DNA of 5,076 nt, taken from the NCBI GenBank assembly GCA_030653635.1, contig JAURYZ010000201.1, positions 1 through 5,076 of the forward strand, in the 5' to 3' direction. The DNA is from Coriobacteriia bacterium (lineage in GTDB: Bacteria; Actinomycetota; Coriobacteriia; Anaerosomatales; JAHIQC01). Positions 1-5,076 of this stretch are shown piece after piece (positions within the stretch are counted from its first letter, which is position 1; every line of letters begins with the position of its first letter). The translations under genes were made by a program, and so were the position numbers. The notes beneath the pieces were generated by a model that made no database searches, had not been told where the DNA came from, and saw only the letters and a list, made by a program, of their open reading frames with translations.

Positions 1-597
1 TGGCTCCTGTTCTCCTGGACGTGGCTTCCGCTATTCTTGGTCAGCGCGCTGGTTGCGGACTCATTTGCAGGTGAGCGAGAGCGCCACACACTCGAGACGC
101 TGCTCACGACCGCGCTGTCGGATCGCGCGATCCTGTTTGGCAAGATCGCCGCTGCGGTGTCGTACGGCTACGGGATGCTGCTCTCGGTCATGCTAATGAG
201 CCTTCTGACCGTCAATGCGGTGTGGGGCGTGCGCGAAGGCCGCCTGCTTCTGTTCTCGGCCCCGGTTACGCTAGGCGTTCTTGTGATCGGGCTGCTCGTC
301 ACACTTCTGATCGCCGCGATTGGCGTGATGATCTCGCTTAGGGCCAAGACGGTGCGTCAGGCAGGGCAGGCGCTTTCACTGGGTATCCTCGCAATCCTGT
401 GGATTCCGGGCCTGATCATCGTCCTTTCAGCTCGCACGCTTTCCGATGTACAGCAGCAGGCGCTGTGGGAGTGGGCCACGACGCTGGACGGACGTGTCGT
501 CGCGGCAGTCTGTGCTTTGGTCCTGCTAGCGCTAGACGCGGTGTTCGTTGGGATAGCTATGCGTCGCTTCAAGCGGTCTCGCCTGTCGTTGGACTGA
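1..597 (+). CDS. ABC-2 type transporter permease, C-terminal part (5' end outside window)
   Basis: This is the membrane-spanning subunit of an ABC transporter, expected to pair with a separate ATPase encoded upstream, out of view. The frame is open from base 1 and ends at TGA 595-597, giving 198 residues; the true start lies before the window. Counting from the first visible residue, the motif FAGERERHTLETLL (residues 22-35) is the signature of ABC-2/NatB-like permeases, where a cytoplasmic segment follows a membrane helix and precedes a 'GK' turn (FGK, about 47-49). Further hydrophobic helices lie at about 49-72, 82-112, 122-143 and 166-186, and the protein ends in a basic tail (MRRFKRSR) consistent with a cytoplasmic C-terminus. 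The substrate cannot be told from this part: relatives export antibiotics, sodium, peptides or polysaccharides. The stop is followed by a 108-bp gap, so the next gene probably has its own promoter. The family call is firm; the specific role is unknown. Confidence 0.85.
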   Translation, partial: WLLFSWTWLPLFLVSALVADSFAGERERHTLETLLTTALSDRAILFGKIAAAVSYGYGMLLSVMLMSLLTVNAVWGVREGRLLLFSAPVTLGVLVIGLLVTLLIAAIGVMISLRAKTVRQAGQALSLGILAILWIPGLIIVLSARTLSDVQQQALWEWATTLDGRVVAAVCALVLLALDAVFVGIAMRRFKRSRLSLD

Positions 598-615
598 GCG
601 CGACCCCAGCCGCTT

Positions 616-627
616 CTAGGGCCCTAG
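616..627. repeat. 12-bp perfect palindrome CTAGGGCCCTAG in the spacer before the pyrophosphatase gene
   Basis: The sequence CTAGGGCCCTAG reads the same on both strands. It lies 18 bp after the permease stop and just upstream of the weak -35-like hexamer at 630-635. It could be a dimeric repressor operator. As RNA it would form at best a very short GC-rich hairpin without a loop, and no T-run follows, so it is not a convincing intrinsic terminator. The palindrome is directly visible; any function is inference. Confidence 0.4.
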
Positions 628-629
628 GG

Positions 630-658
630 TGGAGCCGGAGCCTGTGAGCGACTACACT
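630..658 (+). promoter_or_regulatory. Possible sigma-70-type promoter for the pyrophosphatase-PAP2 unit
   Basis: A TACACT hexamer at 653-658 fits the TANNNT form of a -10 box common in high-GC bacteria. A weak TGGAGC at 630-635 stands 17 bp upstream in the -35 position, matching only about three of six consensus bases. Transcription from here would give a leader of about 40 nt before the ATG at 706. The 108-bp spacer is the only sizeable intergenic gap on the plus strand, so it is the natural place for a promoter, but the match is weak. Confidence 0.3.
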
Positions 659-705
659 GTGCGTCGAACGCGGCCTTTCCGCTGCGATGGAGGTAACCGG
701 TACTC

Positions 706-2331
706 ATGGGACCCATCCTGGTCTTTGGACACAAGAACCCCGATAACGACTCCGTGTGTTCTGCGGTCGCATACGCGCATCTCAAGAACCTGACTGACCC
801 GGACAACGTGTATGTGCCGGCGCGCTTGGGACCGGTTCCGCCCGAGACCGAGTGGGTGTTCGCACGCTTTGGCCTTCAGCTTCCTGAGCAGATCGCGCAC
901 GTGCACACCCGCGTGCGCGACGTCATGACCCAAGATGTAGCGTTCGTGGCGAGTGACGTGACGATGCTCGACGCCGGTCGCCTGATGCGTGAACGTGGGA
1001 TCCGGGCGCTGCCAGTGGTCGATGGTGGCGTGGTCAAGGGCCTCATCAATCAGAACATACTTGCCGAGCGGTATCTGGGCGACATCGCCCTGCGCGGGTT
1101 TGAGAACATGCCCACGACCGTCGAGGCGTTTGCCCGTGCGGTCGATGGCGATCTCATCGAAGGTGATCCGAATTCCGAGATACGCGGGAAGGTCCTCATC
1201 GGCGCGATGGAGCCGGCCACGATGCTCGGTTACATCCGTCCCGGCGATGTCTTAATCGTCGGCGACCGTTTGCGCACTCAGCCTATGGCCATCGATGCGG
1301 GCGTCTCATGCCTCATGGTTACGGGAGGAACGCGCCCGGTCCCAGAGGTCATCGAGGCGGCCCGTGCTCGTGGCGCAGCAGTGATAAGCACGTTCCATGA
1401 CACATTCGCAGCCGCGCGTCTCGTCAACTTGGCGCATCGTGTAGCCGACCTCATGGACTCGAACATCCTGTACGTAGAGCCCGACATGCTTCTCTCAGAG
1501 GCCAGCGAGGACTTGTTCTCGAGCCCGCACCGCGAAGCCGTTGTCGTTGATTCACGGCAACGGCTGGTTGGCGTTCTCACTCGCACGAACATCGCGCGCG
1601 GCATTAGGCGCCGTGTCATTCTCGTGGATCACAACGAAATCTCGCAAAGCGCAACGGGCATACAGGACGCCGCCGTGGTGGAGATCGTTGATCACCACCG
1701 CGTGGGGGATGTGCAGACCACCGGTCCCATCCTGTTTCTGAATCTGCCCGTGGGTTCGACAGCCACGATCGTTGCGCTACGTTTTCGCGAACTGGATGTC
1801 GTGCCGCCGCGAGCGATTGCGGGCGTGCTGCTGTCCGCACTTCTTTCCGACACTGTGCTACTCAAGTCGCCCACGACGAGCGACTCGGACCGCGAAGTCG
1901 CGCTGTGGCTCGCGGGTATCGTGGAAGTCGAGCCTCTCGAGTTTGGCCTTGAGATGTTTAGCGCCCGCGCAGCCTCCACGGTCTTCTCGGCCGAACACGC
2001 GGTCAAAGCCGACCTCAAGGAGTACCGAGTCTCGGATAACTTCACCGCGATCGGACAGATTGAGACGGTAAACGCGGACGAGGTCCTGAAACACGCCGAG
2101 GAGCTCATGCGCGTGATGGAGTCTTTGTTGGAGGCACGGCGCTACGATGTCGTCGTGCTCATGGTGACCGACGTGGTCAGCGAGGGAAGCTGGGTACTGG
2201 CTGTGGGCAAGACGCGTATCGTCGAGCGCGGTTTGGGCGTTTCTGTGGCCGAAGGGCCGGTGTGGCTCGATGGCGTGCTCTCACGCAAGAAGCAGATTGC
2301 AGCCAGGCTGGTTGACGCGGTCGGTTCGTAG
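706..2331 (+). CDS. ppaC: Manganese-dependent (family II) inorganic pyrophosphatase with CBS-DRTGG-CBS regulatory insert
   Basis: A soluble DHH-superfamily enzyme that hydrolyses pyrophosphate to two phosphates, pulling biosynthetic reactions forward. The 541 residues contain an N-terminal DHH half beginning GHKNPDNDS (H9, D13, D15). A regulatory insert follows: CBS1 about 66-125, a DRTGG domain about 135-245 (MVTGG at 204-208, then a DTFAAARL stretch) and CBS2 about 246-305. The DHH half resumes with VDHN (D308), VDHH (H330, H331) and LLSD (D382), and the DHHA2 domain ends with SRKKQ (526-530), which binds substrate. All metal ligands of the family are present. In characterised CBS-PPases the insert binds adenine nucleotides: AMP and ADP inhibit, while ATP or Ap4A activate in DRTGG-containing forms. 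That regulation is expected here, not shown. The length is close to known DRTGG-type members (about 550). The start is fixed by H9 falling at the canonical position and by GGAGG at 689-693, 12 nt upstream. A PAP2 gene follows after 11 bp, probably cotranscribed. Confidence 0.97.
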   Translation: MGPILVFGHKNPDNDSVCSAVAYAHLKNLTDPDNVYVPARLGPVPPETEWVFARFGLQLPEQIAHVHTRVRDVMTQDVAFVASDVTMLDAGRLMRERGIRALPVVDGGVVKGLINQNILAERYLGDIALRGFENMPTTVEAFARAVDGDLIEGDPNSEIRGKVLIGAMEPATMLGYIRPGDVLIVGDRLRTQPMAIDAGVSCLMVTGGTRPVPEVIEAARARGAAVISTFHDTFAAARLVNLAHRVADLMDSNILYVEPDMLLSEASEDLFSSPHREAVVVDSRQRLVGVLTRTNIARGIRRRVILVDHNEISQSATGIQDAAVVEIVDHHRVGDVQTTGPILFLNLPVGSTATIVALRFRELDVVPPRAIAGVLLSALLSDTVLLKSPTTSDSDREVALWLAGIVEVEPLEFGLEMFSARAASTVFSAEHAVKADLKEYRVSDNFTAIGQIETVNADEVLKHAEELMRVMESLLEARRYDVVVLMVTDVVSEGSWVLAVGKTRIVERGLGVSVAEGPVWLDGVLSRKKQIAARLVDAVGS

Positions 2332-2342
2332 AGGAGGGGCTC

Positions 2343-3017
2343 GTGACGCGATACTCCGCTATTCTGTGGCGCCGGGATCCAAGGCCGGGCCTGCTGGTGC
2401 TCCTGTTCGTGCTCGCGTCGCTCATGTTCGCGGCGCTCGTCGCGGCCGTTTTGCTCTATCACCCCTTTGTCGCCTTCGACGAATCTCTTTCTGCTTCCAT
2501 CCGGTCCTTGTCCACGCCGCGTCTCGACACGGTATTTATCGCCGTTACGCATCTGGGCGATTTCTGGACCGTGGCGGTTGCGACCCTTGTATTCTCGGGC
2601 GCCCTGTTCTTGCGGCGCCGCCGGGGAGAGGCCCTGCTGGTGGCCCTCACCGTCACGATGGGGGCAGTTCTTGGAACGGCCTTTCGTGCTCTCATCGAAC
2701 GCGCCAGACCGGGACTTGAGTACGCTCGAATCCCGCTGCCGGATGCGTACAGTCTTCCGTCGGGGCATGCACTTGCCAGCTTCTTGTTCTTCGGCATCGC
2801 GTTCTTTGTGGTGGCGCTTGAGGCCAAACGCGTCTCCACCCGCATGTGGACCCTTGCGGGGTGCGCCGCCATCGCCGGTCTCATCGCCTTTTCGCGAGTG
2901 TATCTGGGCGTGCATTACTTCGGTGACGTGCTCGCTTCATGGATCTTGGGTTCTGCGTGGCTCATGCTCTGCGTGGCCGTGTACTTCGCGTTCACAGCGC
3001 CCGAGCAATCCCGCTAG
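2343..3017 (+). CDS. PAP2-family membrane phosphatase (phosphatidic acid or polyprenyl-pyrophosphate phosphatase-like)
   Basis: An integral membrane phosphatase of the type 2 phosphatidic acid phosphatase superfamily, which removes phosphate from lipid phosphates or pyrophosphates, usually at the outer face of the membrane. The 224 residues contain the three family motifs in order: RALIERARP (115-123), PSGH (139-142) and SRVYLGVHYFGD (184-195). The expected catalytic histidines are H142 and H191, with D195 assisting. The usual first-motif lysine is arginine (R115). Hydrophobic helices lie at about 15-40, 75-91, 97-115, 143-160, 168-183 and 196-217, giving the six-helix fold typical of the family. 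The GTG start is supported by AGGAGG at 2332-2337, 5 nt upstream. The gap to the pyrophosphatase stop is only 11 bp, so the two are probably one operon. The TAG stop overlaps the stop of the opposing kinase gene. The substrate is undetermined: undecaprenyl pyrophosphate, phosphatidic acid and phosphatidylglycerophosphate are all possible. Confidence 0.92.
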   Translation: MTRYSAILWRRDPRPGLLVLLFVLASLMFAALVAAVLLYHPFVAFDESLSASIRSLSTPRLDTVFIAVTHLGDFWTVAVATLVFSGALFLRRRRGEALLVALTVTMGAVLGTAFRALIERARPGLEYARIPLPDAYSLPSGHALASFLFFGIAFFVVALEAKRVSTRMWTLAGCAAIAGLIAFSRVYLGVHYFGDVLASWILGSAWLMLCVAVYFAFTAPEQSR

Positions 3018-3039
3018 TCGCGCGCCAAGCCCGCTCGGG
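3000..3039. repeat. 7-bp inverted repeat spanning the convergent gene junction
   Basis: CCCGAGC (3000-3006) is the reverse complement of GCTCGGG (3033-3039), with 26 bases between the arms, and the pair flanks the overlapping stop codons at 3014-3017. Both arms lie in coding sequence: the left arm in the end of the PAP2 gene, the right arm in the end of the kinase gene. No T-run follows on either strand, so this is not a classical intrinsic terminator. It may be chance in GC-rich DNA, or a weak bidirectional stop or RNA-end structure. Confidence 0.25.
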
Positions 3040-4789
3040 GTAGTTCGAGTGCGAACGTGGTTCCCTGGTCTGTCTCCGACGTCACCTCGACCGATCCGCC
3101 GGAACGTTCCACCACATGGCGAACGAGCGCGAGCCCAAGACCCGTTCCGCCGCTGTCGCGAGAGCGAGCGCGATCGACTCGGTAGAACCGCTCGAATACT
3201 CGCGTGAGATCCTCGGCAGGGATTCCGATGCCGGTGTCCGATATGAGGATGCGAATCATAGAAGCGTCGACTGCGAGCTTAATCGTGATTCCCCCGGACT
3301 CGGTGTATTTGATGGCGTTCTCGAGAAGATTGTCGAGTGCCACTGCAAGGTCGGTGGGGTCGGCCAAGGCATATGCGTCCTGCCCGTCGGCGCCGTTCTC
3401 GTCGTAATTAAGCGCTAGCCCGGCCGCAGCGGCGGCCGAGCGATGACCGATCAGGGCATTGGAAACGGCCTCACGGACGTCCGTCATGGCGCCGGGCTGC
3501 GGGGCGGATTCGAGGCGGGAGAGATCCAACAGATCGCTCACGAGCCGTGCTAGGCGTGCGGACTCGGCTGCTATCTGTGAAGCGAACTGGACAGCCTGCT
3601 CCATATCGCCATCGGCAGCGGCGGTGGCCGCGGCCTCTGCGAGCAGGTGGATACCAGCGGTTGGGGTCTTCAGTTCGTGGCTGGCATTGGCCACGAAGTC
3701 GCGACGAACGTGGTCGATGTTCGTGAGCTGGGTGATATCCGTGATGACGGCCAGCGTACGCGTGTGTTGATCCGAGGGGTTCAGCGGCAGCACGGTTAGT
3801 TTGAGATGACGCCCCTGCGGGTCGGGTCCGCACTCGGTTGTCGCGGGCTCGTCGCCGGCATCGCGTACCGCGCTCACGATTGAGGCGGGGAGTCCCAAAG
3901 CGGAGAAACGTCTGCCACGCCAGCCTCCAACCGATGTGCGCAGAAGGCTCGATGCCGCGCTGTTAGCGAAGCGCACCTCTTCGCCATGGAGCAAGAAGAC
4001 CGCATCAGTCAGTCCGTTGAGGACGGCACGCAGATTACCCTCCTCGGCACTGAGATCCGATATCCTCTGTTTCATCTGGGTCCTGAGTTCCGACAGCGCG
4101 TCGGACAGGATGCTCAGTTCTCTGGATTCGGAAGGGACGCTCGCGTCAAGATCGCCTGCGGCCATGGAGCGCGCGGATGCGGACAGCCTCTCGATCGGCC
4201 CGGTCGCGGCTGCAGTCAATCGCGTGACCACGGCTATCGTGACGACGAGAACTGCGAGCAGCGCGAGCAGCCCCACGCGCCTGGAAGATCCGGCTAGATC
4301 ATTTATGCGCGCGAGTGATTCAGAGACGCGAAGCGCGGCCTTTTGGCCGTGGAAACTCGCGGGTACGGCGAGATATATCTGCTCTACGTCTTGGGTGTTG
4401 CTTACGCGCCTGTCAGTTCCAGTGAGCCCCAAGAGCGCAGCGGCGATCTCAGGTCGATTCGCATGGTTCTCCATGCCGGCTGCCGGCTCCTCGGAGTCCG
4501 CGAGCACGGTGCCGTCGGCCGCGATGATCGTCATGCGCAGATTCGTACCAGCGACCAGACGATCCACGGTCTTCTGCGCTGTGGCGTCGGTTTGGCCGAG
4601 CGCCTGGACGCCCGCACGAGCCACTGCGCCAAGGTTGGACTGCTGCTGTTCGATGATGGCGCTGGTCAGCGGTCCGAACAGACTCCAACTCCACGCGCCG
4701 GCGAACAGGGCCACCACGAGCAGGTAGCCCACCGCCAGACGCACACGGTAGGAATCGGACCATCTGCGTGCCATGCCTGTCATCTGCAT
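3014..4789 (-). CDS. PhoR/WalK-like sensor histidine kinase (TM-sensor-TM-HAMP-PAS-HisKA-HATPase)
   Basis: A membrane sensor kinase that autophosphorylates on histidine and passes phosphate to the response regulator encoded just upstream. Numbered from the chosen ATG (591 residues): TM1 about 16-38; extracytoplasmic domain about 39-170, containing the ADGTVLADSE and MENHANRPEI stretches typical of Firmicute/Actinobacterial PhoR-like sensors; TM2 about 172-191; HAMP about 193-245; PAS-like domain about 250-352; HisKA with phosphoacceptor H371 in SHELKTP; HATPase with N box DNLLENAIKYT (486-496), G1 DTGIGIP (518-524), F box FERFYRVD (532-539) and G2 GGTGLGL (547-553). All catalytic boxes are intact, so it should be active. 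The open frame extends 55 codons further upstream, but that part lies antiparallel to no gene and merely reads the response regulator in the wrong frame, so an ATG after the regulator stop is preferred. ATGs at 4789, 4783 and 4774 are all in frame. The signal sensed is unknown; a phosphate role is suggested only by resemblance. Confidence 0.93.
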   Translation of the reverse strand: MQMTGMARRWSDSYRVRLAVGYLLVVALFAGAWSWSLFGPLTSAIIEQQQSNLGAVARAGVQALGQTDATAQKTVDRLVAGTNLRMTIIAADGTVLADSEEPAAGMENHANRPEIAAALLGLTGTDRRVSNTQDVEQIYLAVPASFHGQKAALRVSESLARINDLAGSSRRVGLLALLAVLVVTIAVVTRLTAAATGPIERLSASARSMAAGDLDASVPSESRELSILSDALSELRTQMKQRISDLSAEEGNLRAVLNGLTDAVFLLHGEEVRFANSAASSLLRTSVGGWRGRRFSALGLPASIVSAVRDAGDEPATTECGPDPQGRHLKLTVLPLNPSDQHTRTLAVITDITQLTNIDHVRRDFVANASHELKTPTAGIHLLAEAAATAAADGDMEQAVQFASQIAAESARLARLVSDLLDLSRLESAPQPGAMTDVREAVSNALIGHRSAAAAAGLALNYDENGADGQDAYALADPTDLAVALDNLLENAIKYTESGGITIKLAVDASMIRILISDTGIGIPAEDLTRVFERFYRVDRARSRDSGGTGLGLALVRHVVERSGGSVEVTSETDQGTTFALELPRAGLARD

Positions 4790-4805
4790 CGTGTCCTTAT
4801 CACCT
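4790..4805 (-). promoter_or_regulatory. Ribosome binding region that sets the kinase start; tandem stops of the upstream regulator
   Basis: On the minus strand the regulator's last codons run into AGGTGA (4805-4800), in which TGA is the stop, followed at once by an in-frame TAA (4799-4797) and then AAGGA (4798-4794). AAGGA stands 4 nt before the ATG at 4789 and 10 nt before the ATG at 4783; AGGTGA stands 10 nt before the ATG at 4789. The Shine-Dalgarno for the kinase thus overlaps the end of the regulator gene, which favours translational coupling. It cannot decide between 4789 and 4783; 4789 was taken as the longer option. Confidence 0.55.
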
Positions 4806-5076
4806 GGTGTAGGCGGTCGTCTTTGGGATGGGCTCGAAACGATAACCCATCCCATGCACAGTGTGTATGTATATGTTGTCCGAGGGGTCCTCGATCGCTT
4901 GGCGCAGTCGGCGGATGTGTACGTCGATGGTGCGTGAGGAGGGGAGGAAGTCATAACCCCAAACTTCGGACGCGAGGTGCTGTCTGGTGCGCAGCGTGCC
5001 TGGGTGGCTGGCCAAAGCGACTAGAAGTTGGAACTCCTTTAGCCTGAGCTTGGCCGGCTCGCCCTTAACTGAAGCG
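4800..5076 (-). CDS. OmpR/PhoB-family response regulator, C-terminal DNA-binding domain (5' end outside window)
   Basis: The visible 91 residues are almost the whole winged-helix DNA-binding domain of a two-component response regulator. The receiver domain with its phosphorylated aspartate lies beyond the window edge. Family marks in order are LRLKEFQLLVALASHPG (start of the winged helix), TRQHLASEVWGYDF, the recognition-helix stretch SSRTIDVHIRRLRQAIED, and the wing ending HTVHGMGYRFEPI. The gene ends TGA TAA, two stops in the same frame. The cognate sensor kinase begins 10 bp further on in the same direction, so the two form a regulator-kinase operon. The protein should bind tandem direct repeats at target promoters, like PhoB, WalR or MtrA. 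Conserved helix residues resemble the PhoB/PhoP/WalR group, but this domain alone does not separate them. Confidence 0.94.
   Translation of the reverse strand, partial: ASVKGEPAKLRLKEFQLLVALASHPGTLRTRQHLASEVWGYDFLPSSRTIDVHIRRLRQAIEDPSDNIYIHTVHGMGYRFEPIPKTTAYTR

Noticed and set aside
598..630. A terminator after the ABC permease gene
   Set aside because: The only strong symmetry is the loop-less 12-bp palindrome, and no T-run follows it, so an intrinsic terminator is not supported.
642..661. Two CTGTG repeats upstream of the pyrophosphatase gene, considered as a Pho box
   Set aside because: The repeats are 15 bp apart rather than the 11-bp period of PhoB-type boxes, match only five bases, and overlap the -10-like hexamer by chance-level similarity.
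2142..2915. A 257-codon open frame on the minus strand across the pyrophosphatase and PAP2 genes
   Set aside because: Its translation is highly charged and low in complexity, spans two real genes with intact motifs, and has no family resemblance. It is a shadow of high-GC coding DNA.
3936..4727. A 263-codon open frame on the plus strand, antisense to the kinase gene
   Set aside because: Its translation is rich in Ser, Arg and Ala with no recognisable domain, as expected for the complement of a high-GC gene. The opposite strand encodes a complete kinase with all catalytic boxes.
4790..4954. A 55-codon N-terminal extension of the kinase open frame
   Set aside because: It overlaps the regulator's conserved winged-helix coding region in another frame, has no conserved sequence, and an ATG with a Shine-Dalgarno follows the regulator stop.
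4343..5047. A 234-codon open frame on the plus strand across the kinase start and the regulator
   Set aside because: It runs antisense through two genes with clear conserved domains and shows no domain of its own.

Overview
The window is a high-GC stretch (roughly 60% G+C by eye) of ordinary bacterial chromosome carrying five protein genes and almost no non-coding DNA. No rRNA, tRNA, CRISPR array, insertion sequence or integrase was seen. An inorganic pyrophosphatase of family II with a CBS-DRTGG-CBS insert, together with a PhoR-like kinase that has a large extracytoplasmic sensor, suggests a high-GC Gram-positive-type anaerobe. Coriobacteriia-like Actinobacteria or a high-GC Firmicute would fit. 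This taxonomic guess is an inference from family distribution and base composition and has not been tested.

Layout, plus strand: (1) the C-terminal 198 residues of an ABC-2 type transporter permease (1-597), truncated by the window edge. (2) A 108-bp spacer with a 12-bp perfect palindrome and a weak promoter-like sequence. (3) A complete 541-residue Mn-dependent inorganic pyrophosphatase with a nucleotide-sensing insert (706-2331). (4) After 11 bp and a strong Shine-Dalgarno, a complete 224-residue PAP2-family membrane phosphatase (2343-3017). Genes 3 and 4 look like one transcription unit.

Layout, minus strand: a two-component pair reads toward the plus-strand genes. The response regulator (only its OmpR/PhoB-type winged-helix C-terminus, 4800-5076) is followed after 10 bp by a complete PhoR/WalK-like sensor histidine kinase (3014-4789). 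The kinase and the PAP2 gene meet tail to tail, and their stop codons overlap within a single palindromic CTAG.

Functionally, three of the four readable loci concern phosphate or phosphate esters: pyrophosphate hydrolysis, lipid-phosphate or pyrophosphate dephosphorylation, and a PhoR-PhoB-like sensor pair. This could be a loose phosphate-themed neighbourhood, but nothing in the sequence proves that the kinase responds to phosphate or controls the neighbouring genes, and no convincing Pho box was found. I did not find a previously undescribed system. The points most worth a second look are the zero-spacer convergent junction, the exact 233-residue regulatory insert in the pyrophosphatase, the Lys-to-Arg change in the PAP2 first motif, and the palindrome upstream of the pyrophosphatase gene.
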